Shown piece after piece: positions 1-5,336 of a stretch of 6,613 bases of DNA (the stretch's first letter is position 1; the number at the start of each line of letters is the position of its first letter). Source of the stretch: Deltaproteobacteria bacterium (GTDB lineage Bacteria > Desulfobacterota > Desulfobacteria > Desulfobacterales > SG8-13); NCBI GenBank assembly GCA_024639205.1, contig JAHEIV010000172.1, positions 1 through 6,613 of the forward strand, given 5' to 3'. The translations under genes were made by a program, and so were the position numbers. Under the pieces are notes generated by a model. It ran no database searches and was not told where the DNA came from. It saw nothing but the letters and a program-made list of their open reading frames with translations.

Positions 1-10
1 GGTTTTTCAT
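1..10 (-). CDS. secD: Probable start of SecD, three codons only (cut by window edge)
   Basis: The minus strand reads ATG AAA AAC C (Met-Lys-Asn) up to the window edge. An in-frame TGA lies 39 bases upstream, and no other ATG or GTG lies between that stop and this ATG, so it is the natural start in this frame. SecD proteins commonly begin with Met-Lys followed by a membrane segment, and yajC is followed by secD and secF in most proteobacteria. The identity therefore rests on gene order and a three-residue match only. The upstream bases (CGACGGG) are a poor ribosome binding site. SecD would be the inner-membrane SecDF subunit that uses the proton motive force to help pull exported proteins across. 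Confidence 0.4.
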
Positions 11-65
11 CCCGTCGAGTCGAATGCACGCCCGCCAGCTCCCGTCTCACGTTCTGGGGCCTTGG

Positions 66-81
66 AAATCTGCTCAGATTT
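66..81. repeat. Short palindrome between yajC and secD
   Basis: AAATCTG, a two-base centre, then CAGATTT form a perfect 7-base inverted repeat (66-72 with 75-81). The centre is too small for a stable RNA hairpin, so it looks more like a protein-binding half-site pair or a chance repeat. It lies 17 bases beyond the yajC stop codon. No function can be assigned. Confidence 0.3.
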
Positions 82-88
82 TCGGTTC

Positions 89-120
89 GGAGCCAAATTC
101 AGGATTTTTTTCCCGGCTCC
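89..120 (-). other. Imperfect hairpin over the yajC stop codon
   Basis: GGAGCC (89-94) pairs with GGCTCC (115-120). Inside it AAAT (95-98) pairs with ATTT (104-107), leaving a 7-base bulge. The structure contains the yajC stop codon (99-101). No T-run follows on the minus strand, so it is not an intrinsic terminator. It could protect the yajC mRNA end or tune the passage into secD. This is visible pairing only; function is inferred. Confidence 0.3.
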
Positions 121-449
121 ACCTGCTCCTTCACAGCTGCTGCCTGAACCCTGGCGCCGACGTTGCCGCGGGCTACTTTCACGCGGACTTTGTCGGCGAT
201 TTCGACGGTGAGCGTCGTTTCGTCCAATCCGGTGATGCGGCCGTGTATGCCACCGCTTGTGATGATCCGGTCTCCTTTACTCAGGTTTGAGATCATTTCA
301 CGGTGTTCTTTCGTTTTTTTCTGTTGGGGTCGAATGAGCAGAAAATAAAAGATGACGAACATCAAAATCAGCGGAATGAATCCGGAAAAACCACCGGCGC
401 CCCCGCCGGCTCCGCCGCCTTGTCCCATTGCGTGTGCGATACCGATCAA
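99..449 (-). CDS. yajC: YajC, Sec translocase accessory protein
   Basis: YajC is a small single-pass inner-membrane protein that associates with SecD and SecF at the SecYEG protein-export channel. This 116-residue product matches the family (about 110 residues in E. coli). A Gly-rich stretch at residues 9-20 precedes one membrane segment at about 22-39. The hallmark RPQQKK follows at 40-45, and a soluble beta-rich part contains GDRIITSGGIHG (59-70). The start is TTG: a perfect AAGGAGG lies 7 bases upstream, while the first ATG (codon 8, at 428) is 28 bases from that site. The TTG overlaps the TGA stop of a possible small ORF (TTGA). Rng lies upstream and probable secD downstream. A promoter-like sequence at 506-534 could give it its own transcript. 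Identity is secure and the TTG start is likely. Confidence 0.95.
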   Translation of the reverse strand: MIGIAHAMGQGGGAGGGAGGFSGFIPLILMFVIFYFLLIRPQQKKTKEHREMISNLSKGDRIITSGGIHGRITGLDETTLTVEIADKVRVKVARGNVGARVQAAAVKEQVEPGKKS

Positions 450-550
450 AATAAAACCTCCTTGTTGGGTTCGATTGAATCTGATCCTTGCTGCAAAATG
501 GCGCTCATATACTGTAATTTGCCGTCCAGGTCAAACCATTCTTGGTTCAC
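446..550 (-). CDS. Possible 34-residue small protein, coupled to yajC
   Basis: A GTG-initiated frame on the minus strand runs 34 codons and stops at TGA (448-446), overlapping the yajC TTG start as TTGA. This is the arrangement seen in translationally coupled genes. The peptide begins (M)NQEWFDLDGKLQYMSAI and ends EPNKEVLF. It is acidic and soluble-looking, with no signal peptide or membrane segment, and I do not recognise it. The yajC ribosome binding site falls inside its last codons. Against it: no ribosome binding site precedes the GTG, an in-frame TGA lies only three codons upstream, and a promoter-like sequence for yajC lies inside it. It could be a real microprotein, a translated leader of yajC, or chance. 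Confidence 0.3.
   Translation of the reverse strand: MNQEWFDLDGKLQYMSAILQQGSDSIEPNKEVLF
457..463 (-). promoter_or_regulatory. Strong ribosome binding site of yajC that fixes the TTG start
   Basis: On the minus strand AAGGAGG sits 7 bases before TTG at 449-447, which is optimal spacing for a full anti-SD match. This is the main reason for choosing TTG over the ATG at 428. The same bases are the AAG GAG G of the last codons of the possible small ORF at 446-550. Confidence 0.85.
506..534 (-). promoter_or_regulatory. Candidate sigma70-type promoter for yajC
   Basis: On the minus strand TTGACC (534-529) and TATATG (511-506) are separated by exactly 17 bases, matching five and four of six consensus positions. 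Transcription would start near 499 and give a leader of about 50 bases before the yajC TTG. It would let yajC-secD be expressed apart from rng. It overlaps the possible small ORF at 446-550, so the two readings compete in part. Seen by eye only. Confidence 0.4.
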
Positions 551-637
551 CAGGAAAATTCAGAAGGGATCAACCCGGAATTTCCACAGTGGATGGATGT
601 CAGATAGTGTTTCCGCAGTTATAGTCGGTTAGCGATA

Positions 638-2098
638 TTATTCACAGACAATGCTGCTTTGTCCCGGAACCATCGACCGGTCACTTTCAATGGTGATGCT
701 CAGATGCCGTCGCATCTCCAGATCCAACAGCTCCTTTTTCTTGCGATTCAGCAGGTAATCGGCGACATCTACCGGCACGATCCCCCTGACAGTGGAGACT
801 TCCCCTTTAAGGGTTTCCAGCCTCAGTTTGCGCAGAAAATCGAGTACCAGTGATTCGGTCGAAGGAACGATTCCCTTGCCCTGGCAGATGCCGCAGGTCA
901 GATAGCTGCTGAATTCGATCGAGGGGCGGATACGCTGCCGCGACATCTGCATCAGACCGAACGTGCTGATTCGGCCGACCTTGGTGCGGGCTTTGTCCGG
1001 CTTGACGTGCGTCTTCATGGATCGCTCAACCTCGGATCGATTGCGTTGTTCCAGCATGTCGATAAAATCGATGACAATCAATCCGCCAAGGTCTCTCAGG
1101 CGCAGCTGGCGAGTGATTTCCTCGGCGGCTTCCAGGTTGGTCTGCACAGCGGTCTCTTCGATGGATTTTTTCTGGGTGGCTTTACCTGAATTGACATCGA
1201 TCGCCACCAAGGCCTCGGTTTGTTCGATAACAATCGATCCGCCGGATTTAAGGGCCACGCGATTGTCAAAAATCGAGGAGATCTGATTTTCGAGCTGGAA
1301 TTTGGTGAATAGCGGTCGATCGCCCTTGTAGAGCTTGACGATCTTGGTGTGCTTTGAAGAGATGATTTTGATGAAATCCCTGACCTCCTGATAAACCGCT
1401 GCGTCGTCGATCAGGATTTCGATCACATCGGGTGTAAGCGAATCTCGAATGGACCGCAGCACCAGGTTTCTTTCTTTGTGAAGCAGCGCCGGGGCTTGCT
1501 CGTTGGGGACGCTTTTTTTGATGTTGTTCCACAGGCGAAGAAGGTATTTAAGATCTTTTTCGACCTGGGTCTTGGTGCATCCCAACCCGGCGGTGCGGAC
1601 GATGGCACCGAATCCCTCCGGCAATGTCAGGCCGGACATGATTTCCTTCAGGCGATTGCGCTCTTCCTCCTCTTCTATTTTTCGGGATATCCCCGAATGC
1701 TCGGCACCGGGCATCAAAACCAGATGCCTTCCCGGCAGGGAGATAAAGGTTGTCAGCATGGCTCCTTTGTGGCCCACCGGTTCCTTGGTGATCTGTACGA
1801 GCACCTCCTGGCCGCGTTTTACAATGGTGTTGATGGAGAGATCCCCGGCAGGGCTGTCGTAGAAATAGTCCCGGTGAATTTCGTTTTTTTGGAGGAAGCC
1901 GTGTCTTTCGGCCCCGTAATCGACGAAAACCGCCTGCAGGCTCGGCTCGATCCGGGTGATAACGCCCTTGTAAATATTACCGTGGGTGATCTCTTTGGAA
2001 GCGCTTTCAATGTGAAATTCGGCCAGGGTACTGTCGGTCACCTTTGTGATGCGACACTCTTCATGGTCGATCGCGTTGATCAGAATCTTGCTGGGCAT
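638..2098 (-). CDS. rng: Ribonuclease G / E family endoribonuclease
   Basis: This single-strand-specific endoribonuclease prefers 5'-monophosphorylated RNA and acts in rRNA maturation and mRNA decay. Its 486 residues match E. coli RNase G (489), and it lacks the long degradosome scaffold of RNase E. An S1-type RNA-binding domain spans about residues 36-120 (NIYKGVITRIEPSLQAVFVD at 41-60). The 5'-sensor Arg-Thr is at 168-169 (IVRTAG). Catalytic Asp301 (AIDVNSG) and Asp344 (IVIDFIDM) are 43 residues apart, as in E. coli RNase E. The Zn-link CxxC is at Cys402 and Cys405 (CGICQGKG), after GLMQMSRQR. The ATG at 2098 has AGGAA 11 bases upstream. It is the first gene of a likely rng-yajC-secD transcription direction, and no terminator is visible before yajC. 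All key residues are present. The family is certain; the G rather than E label rests on length. Confidence 0.96.
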   Translation of the reverse strand: MPSKILINAIDHEECRITKVTDSTLAEFHIESASKEITHGNIYKGVITRIEPSLQAVFVDYGAERHGFLQKNEIHRDYFYDSPAGDLSINTIVKRGQEVLVQITKEPVGHKGAMLTTFISLPGRHLVLMPGAEHSGISRKIEEEEERNRLKEIMSGLTLPEGFGAIVRTAGLGCTKTQVEKDLKYLLRLWNNIKKSVPNEQAPALLHKERNLVLRSIRDSLTPDVIEILIDDAAVYQEVRDFIKIISSKHTKIVKLYKGDRPLFTKFQLENQISSIFDNRVALKSGGSIVIEQTEALVAIDVNSGKATQKKSIEETAVQTNLEAAEEITRQLRLRDLGGLIVIDFIDMLEQRNRSEVERSMKTHVKPDKARTKVGRISTFGLMQMSRQRIRPSIEFSSYLTCGICQGKGIVPSTESLVLDFLRKLRLETLKGEVSTVRGIVPVDVADYLLNRKKKELLDLEMRRHLSITIESDRSMVPGQSSIVCE

Positions 2099-2139
2099 CT
2101 GCGGTACGGTTCCTTCCGGATTTGATAAATTAATCTGTA

Positions 2140-2168
2140 AAAGTAAAAAATTGTAACAGACAAGTCAA
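2140..2168 (-). promoter_or_regulatory. Candidate promoter of rng
   Basis: On the minus strand TTGACT (2168-2163) is followed after 17 bases by TACTTT (2145-2140). The first matches five of six consensus bases and the second only three. It sits in the most AT-rich stretch of the intergenic region (about 2121-2180). Transcription would begin near 2133, giving a leader of about 35 bases. Such a short leader would leave no room for the long autoregulatory 5' region known for E. coli rne. Confidence 0.4.
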
Positions 2169-2258
2169 TGAATAATTTTCCCGCCCCCTTCCGCGGACGG
2201 GTCTCAATGAAAGGCAGACTTTGTCGGCGACGCCTTTGAGAGCACGGATTAAACCAGC

Positions 2259-2300
2259 CGGTGTTGCTATTTGAACGAACTTGTGGCATGAACAACACCG
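2259..2300. repeat. Stem-loop 1, 8-bp stem
   Basis: CGGTGTTG (2259-2266) is perfectly complementary to CAACACCG (2293-2300) around a 26-base loop. It is the first of four nearly abutting inverted repeats. The strand on which it might act is unknown. Confidence 0.45.
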
Positions 2301-2303
2301 ATA

Positions 2304-2358
2304 TCTCACATGGATTTTTCCCGAGTCGAAGGCTTGCGTGCCTCCCGCGGTTGTGAGA
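2304..2358. repeat. Stem-loop 2, 7-bp stem with inner hairpin
   Basis: TCTCACA (2304-2310) pairs with TGTGAGA (2352-2358). Inside the 41-base loop a small AGGC/GCCT stem (2330-2333 with 2340-2343) can form. It starts three bases after stem-loop 1 ends. A 7-base stem with this spacing is weak evidence on its own. Confidence 0.35.
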
Positions 2359-2360
2359 CT

Positions 2361-2399
2361 TGAAGGTTGCGGCCATCTCTGGTTGTTGCAAGCCCTTCA
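2361..2399. repeat. Stem-loop 3, long bulged hairpin
   Basis: TGAAGG plus TTGC (2361-2370) pairs with GCAA (2388-2391) and CCTTCA (2394-2399), leaving only a two-base GC bulge. The hairpin continues upward with GCCA (2372-2375) against TGGT (2380-2383, one wobble) and closes on a TCTC tetraloop. About 14 pairs in 39 bases make it one of the best RNA hairpins in the window. The bases after it on the plus strand (TTATTCT) are only mildly T-rich, so it is a poor terminator. Confidence 0.5.
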
Positions 2400-2405
2400 T
2401 TATTC

Positions 2406-2429
2406 TGCATTCGGCCGTGCCGGAACGCA
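2406..2429. repeat. Stem-loop 4, compact hairpin
   Basis: TGC-A-TT-CGGC (2406-2415) pairs with GCCG-G-AA-C-GCA (2419-2429). There is a CGT triloop, one bulged G at 2423 and one A-C mismatch, giving nine Watson-Crick pairs. It begins seven bases after stem-loop 3. Confidence 0.4.
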
Positions 2430-2463
2430 TGAAACCCTGCAGCTCATCCGAACGGTGAAAATT

Positions 2464-2486
2464 GATGAGAATAATCGATTCTCATC
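2464..2486. promoter_or_regulatory. Operator-like 9+9 palindrome upstream of leuS
   Basis: GATGAGAAT, five bases (AATCG), then ATTCTCATC form a perfect 9-base inverted repeat, the most significant short symmetry in the window. The half-site TGAGAAT differs at one base from the TGATAAT half of the classical Fur motif, but the five-base gap does not fit the usual one-base Fur spacing. An AATAAT -10-like hexamer (2470-2475) lies within it, as expected of an operator over a promoter. It could equally form an RNA hairpin with a 9-pair stem. The regulator is unknown. Confidence 0.4.
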
Positions 2487-2494
2487 CTTATCGC

Positions 2495-2578
2495 ATGCTG
2501 GAACGGTTGGTATCCGCTTGGAGCTTGCCCAACCTGCAGTCATCGGCGTTATTGCCGATGTCTCATCGATATGCATGA
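2495..2578 (+). CDS. Possible 27-residue Leu-rich leader peptide before leuS
   Basis: An ATG-started frame of 27 codons ends at TGA (2576-2578), 93 bases before leuS. Six codons are Leu (2, 5, 11, 14, 19, 20), including the tandem TTA TTG at 2549-2554. That tandem lies in the loop of a perfect hairpin (2541-2547 with 2554-2560). Leu-rich leaders control leucine-related genes by attenuation in other bacteria, which makes the position suggestive. Against it: there is no ribosome binding site before the ATG, the Leu codons are scattered, and no hairpin followed by a T-run separates it from leuS. Six Leu in 27 is only modestly above chance. Confidence 0.2.
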   Translation: MLERLVSAWSLPNLQSSALLPMSHRYA

Positions 2579-2614
2579 AAGGTTCAGGTATGAGCCCGCC
2601 GGCCCAGCAGGTTG
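2530..2614 (+). other. Candidate folded leader region of leuS
   Basis: CAACCTGC (2530-2537) is perfectly complementary to GCAGGTTG (2607-2614) and would enclose two hairpins. The first is CATCGGC/GCCGATG (2541-2547 with 2554-2560). The second is a bulged stem at 2571-2591 around TGAA-AGG-TTCA. The 3' strand of the closing stem lies in the loop of a competing GC-rich hairpin (GCCGG-CCC at 2598-2605 with GGG-CC-CCGGC at 2621-2630), so the two folds may be alternatives. No T-tract follows. No known riboswitch or T-box consensus was recognised. Confidence 0.3.
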
Positions 2615-2671
2615 CAGCACGGGCCCCGGCAGCGTCAACTGTGTGGAAAAAGATTGGAAAGTCGAAAAATA

Positions 2672-5272
2672 ATGGAGCAACGATACAATCCTCAGACGAT
2701 TGAAGCCAGGTGGCAGAGCTTCTGGGAAGAAAACGATCTGTTCACGGTCACGGAGAAACCCGGAATACCGAAGTACTACCTGTTGGAGATGTTTCCGTAC
2801 CCCTCCGGGAAAATCCACATGGGACATGTTCGCAACTATACGATTGGAGATGTGGTGGCCCGATACAAGCGGATGCGCGGGTTCAACGTGCTGCATCCGA
2901 TGGGTTGGGATGCTTTCGGCATGCCGGCGGAAAACGCGGCGATCGCCAACAATACGCACCCCGCGAAATGGACCTATGACAACATCGACGCCATGCGCGC
3001 GCAGCTCAAACAGATGGGTTTCAGCTACGACTGGAGCAGGGAACTGGCAACCTGTAAACCGGAATATTATCGCTGGGAGCAATGGCTGTTTTTGAAAATG
3101 TATGAAAAGAAAATGGCCTATCGCAAGGAGTCCTTTGTAAACTGGTGTAATTCGTGCCAGACAGTGCTGGCCAACGAACAAGTCGAAGCCGGAATGTGCT
3201 GGCGTTGCGGCCGCCTGGTGCGGCAAAAAAAACTGTGGCAGTGGTTTTTCAAGGTAACGGATTACGCCGAAGATCTGCTGCTGTACAGCGACCGTCTGCC
3301 GGGTTGGCCGGAAAAAGTAATTACCATGCAGAAAAACTGGATTGGCAGGAGTATCGGTGCCGAAATCCGGTTCCCTTTGCCAAAATCGAACCGCACGGGG
3401 GACACCGAAATTCCTGTTTTCACCACTCGTCAGGACACTGTTTGTGGGGCCACTTTTATGGTTCTGGCACCTGAACACCCCCTGGTGCTGAAACTGTCCC
3501 AGGGAACCGGTCAGGAGAAGGAAACGGCCGGATTTGTCGAACGCATGGCGCTGCAGGACCGATCGGTCAGGAGCCTCGAAAGCTTCGACAAGGAGGGTGT
3601 GTACATCGGAGCCGACTGCATCAACCCGCTCACCGGGAGAAAGATCCCGATATATACGGCAAATTTTGCCTTGATGGAGTACGGAACCGGAGCGGTGATG
3701 TCCGTACCGGCCCACGACCAGCGGGACTTTGAGTTTGCCCGTAAATACGGCCTGGATATCGTTGTTGTCGTCGATCCCGCCGGGGAACATCTGGATCCGG
3801 CGACCATGGAGGAAGCTTACACCGGCGAGGGCATCATGGTGAACTCCGGCGAGTTCGATGGAATGCCGAACGTCGATGCCCTGGATGAGATCGCCCGGTA
3901 CCTGGAAAAAAACGATCTTGGCAAAAAGACTGTCAGTTTTCGGCTCCGGGACTGGGGCATTTCCAGGCAACGCTACTGGGGGGCGCCCATCCCGATGATA
4001 CACTGTGAGGGCTGCGGCATCGTACCGGTGCCGGAAAAAGATCTGCCGGTGATGCTGCCGGAGGATGTTGAAATGCTTTCCGGGGGCAAGTCACCGCTGC
4101 CATCATTGGAATCGTTTACCAGCACCGTTTGCCCGAATTGTGGCAAACGGGCCCATCGGGAAACCAACACCATGGACACCTTCGTGGAGTCTTCCTGGTA
4201 CTTCGAGAGGTACTGCAGTCCGGCCTGTGATCGAGGAATGTTCGATCCGCAAGCGGTGGCTTACTGGATGCCGGTGGACCAGTATATCGGCGGGGTGGAG
4301 CATGCCATACTGCACCTGCTCTATTCTCGATACTACACGCGGGTGTTGAAGGAAATGGGCCTGGTCGACTTCAAGGAACCGTTCACGCGCCTGCTGACCC
4401 AGGGGATGGTCTGCAAGGAAACCCTGTCGTGCGCCGAACACGGATTTTTGCTGCCCGATGAAGTCCAAACCGACGGCGAGCTTCGCCGGTGCATCAAGTG
4501 CGGCAACCAGGTGACAGTGGGTCGCATCGAAAAAATGTCCAAGTCGAAGAAAAATGTTGTCGATCCCAACGTCCTGCTGGATAAATATGGAGCCGATACC
4601 ACCCGCCTGTTTTGCCTTTTTGCGGCACCGCCTGAGCGCGATCTCGAGTGGAGTGAACAGGGTGTCGACGGCGGATATCGCTTTTTGAACCGCTTGTGGC
4701 GATTCTATGTGGACTGGGTGCAGCATGTCACTGCGGTGAAACCGTTTAACGGTTCTCCTGAATCCCTGGATGGAGCCGTAAAAGAGCTCTACCGTAAAAC
4801 CCATCAAACCATCGCCAAGGTGACCAGCGATATCGAGGATCGATATCACTTCAACACGGCCATCAGTGCAATCATGGAGATGTTCAACCGGATGTCCGGA
4901 TTTGAGCCCGACGATCCCATGGAGGACACGTTGATGGTTATGCGCTGTGCCATGGATAACATGGCACTGCTGCTGTCACCCATCGTTCCGCACTTTGCAG
5001 AAGAGCTCTGGCAGGCATTGGGCAACCCGCCCAGCATTCTGGAGATGCCCTGGCCCGAATCCAGCGCGACGGCCCTGGAAAAAGAAGAGTTGCTGATCGT
5101 TATACAGGTAAACGGTAAACTAAGAAGCCGTTTCAGCGTGAGTGCCGACATCGATGATGAAACCGTAAAGGAAAAAGCCCTGGCCGATGAGCGCATTCAA
5201 AAATTCATCAACGATAAACCGATTAAAAAGGTTATCCTGGTCAAGAACAAATTGGTTAACATCGTCGTGTGA
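2672..5272 (+). CDS. leuS: Leucyl-tRNA synthetase
   Basis: LeuRS charges tRNA-Leu with leucine in the cytoplasm and edits mischarged products. The 866-residue class I enzyme shows the HIGH-type HMGH at residues 49-52 and KMSKS at 621-625. A zinc domain uses Cys159, Cys162, Cys176 and Cys179. The CP1 editing domain has TTRQDT (251-256) and AHDQRDFEFA (347-356) with the conserved Asp. Further CxxC pairs lie at 445/448, 487/490 and 607/610, the last just before KMSKS. Start ATG 2672 was chosen because MEQRYNPQTIEARWQ is the usual N-terminus; the open frame extends to a TTG at 2612, but those residues are unlike the family. The ribosome binding site GGAAAG ends 10 bases upstream and is modest. 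TTRQDT departs from the usual TTRPDT. LptE follows, as in many proteobacteria. Confidence 0.98.
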   Translation: MEQRYNPQTIEARWQSFWEENDLFTVTEKPGIPKYYLLEMFPYPSGKIHMGHVRNYTIGDVVARYKRMRGFNVLHPMGWDAFGMPAENAAIANNTHPAKWTYDNIDAMRAQLKQMGFSYDWSRELATCKPEYYRWEQWLFLKMYEKKMAYRKESFVNWCNSCQTVLANEQVEAGMCWRCGRLVRQKKLWQWFFKVTDYAEDLLLYSDRLPGWPEKVITMQKNWIGRSIGAEIRFPLPKSNRTGDTEIPVFTTRQDTVCGATFMVLAPEHPLVLKLSQGTGQEKETAGFVERMALQDRSVRSLESFDKEGVYIGADCINPLTGRKIPIYTANFALMEYGTGAVMSVPAHDQRDFEFARKYGLDIVVVVDPAGEHLDPATMEEAYTGEGIMVNSGEFDGMPNVDALDEIARYLEKNDLGKKTVSFRLRDWGISRQRYWGAPIPMIHCEGCGIVPVPEKDLPVMLPEDVEMLSGGKSPLPSLESFTSTVCPNCGKRAHRETNTMDTFVESSWYFERYCSPACDRGMFDPQAVAYWMPVDQYIGGVEHAILHLLYSRYYTRVLKEMGLVDFKEPFTRLLTQGMVCKETLSCAEHGFLLPDEVQTDGELRRCIKCGNQVTVGRIEKMSKSKKNVVDPNVLLDKYGADTTRLFCLFAAPPERDLEWSEQGVDGGYRFLNRLWRFYVDWVQHVTAVKPFNGSPESLDGAVKELYRKTHQTIAKVTSDIEDRYHFNTAISAIMEMFNRMSGFEPDDPMEDTLMVMRCAMDNMALLLSPIVPHFAEELWQALGNPPSILEMPWPESSATALEKEELLIVIQVNGKLRSRFSVSADIDDETVKEKALADERIQKFINDKPIKKVILVKNKLVNIVV

Positions 5273-5336
5273 AAGGCACGGCGCAGGGTTACCCCCAATC
5301 GGTTTTGCCTGCAGGCGCAGTGTATTCGACCGCCGC

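Larger units (their letters stand above)
2099..2671. other. 573-base intergenic region between divergent rng and leuS
   Basis: No recognisable protein gene, tRNA or known riboswitch was found here. The AT-rich rng-proximal end carries the rng promoter candidate. The rest is notably rich in inverted repeats, listed as separate entries: stem-loops at 2259-2300, 2304-2358, 2361-2399 and 2406-2429, a palindrome at 2464-2486, and a folded Leu-rich short ORF at 2495-2614. A further 6-base pair, AAAGGC/GCCTTT, is at 2210-2215 with 2232-2237. Two open frames, 2281-2703 plus and 2080-2430 minus, cross it but show no family features. No convincing leuS promoter was found. The best -10-like site is AATAAT at 2470-2475, inside the palindrome and with no matching -35. 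Confidence 0.6.

Noticed and set aside
464..485. GGTTCGATT-like bases resembling a tRNA T-arm
   Set aside because: No cloverleaf, acceptor stem or anticodon arm can be drawn around it on either strand.
1478..2125. 215-codon open frame antisense to rng
   Set aside because: It is complementary to conserved rng codons, has no ribosome binding site and no domain pattern.
2099..2125. Minus-strand TCCGGAAGGAA resembling the SRP RNA core
   Set aside because: It is the rng ribosome binding site context. The flanks do not form the SRP hairpin.
2320..2350. Minus-strand CACGCAAGCC resembling part of a cyclic di-GMP-I riboswitch
   Set aside because: The other conserved blocks, notably GGGCAAACC and the GAAA tetraloop context, are missing, and the next gene start is far away.
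2080..2430. 116-codon minus-strand open frame upstream of rng
   Set aside because: It covers the AT-rich rng promoter and the rng start, has an Arg-rich low-information composition and resembles no family.
2612..2671. Twenty-codon N-terminal extension of leuS from TTG
   Set aside because: The added residues are unlike LeuRS N-termini and there is no ribosome binding site. ATG 2672 gives the standard start.
2281..2703. 140-codon plus-strand open frame filling the intergenic region and running into leuS
   Set aside because: It begins at a TTG without a ribosome binding site, contains the palindrome and hairpins, overlaps the leuS start by 32 bases and shows no recognisable domain. Only conservation of the frame would revive it.
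2549..4003. 484-codon open frame antisense to leuS
   Set aside because: It lies opposite a fully conserved leuS, and its length follows from leuS codon bias. It has no start signals and no family features.
4103..4849. 248-codon open frame antisense to the 3' half of leuS
   Set aside because: It is a shadow of leuS codon usage with no independent evidence.
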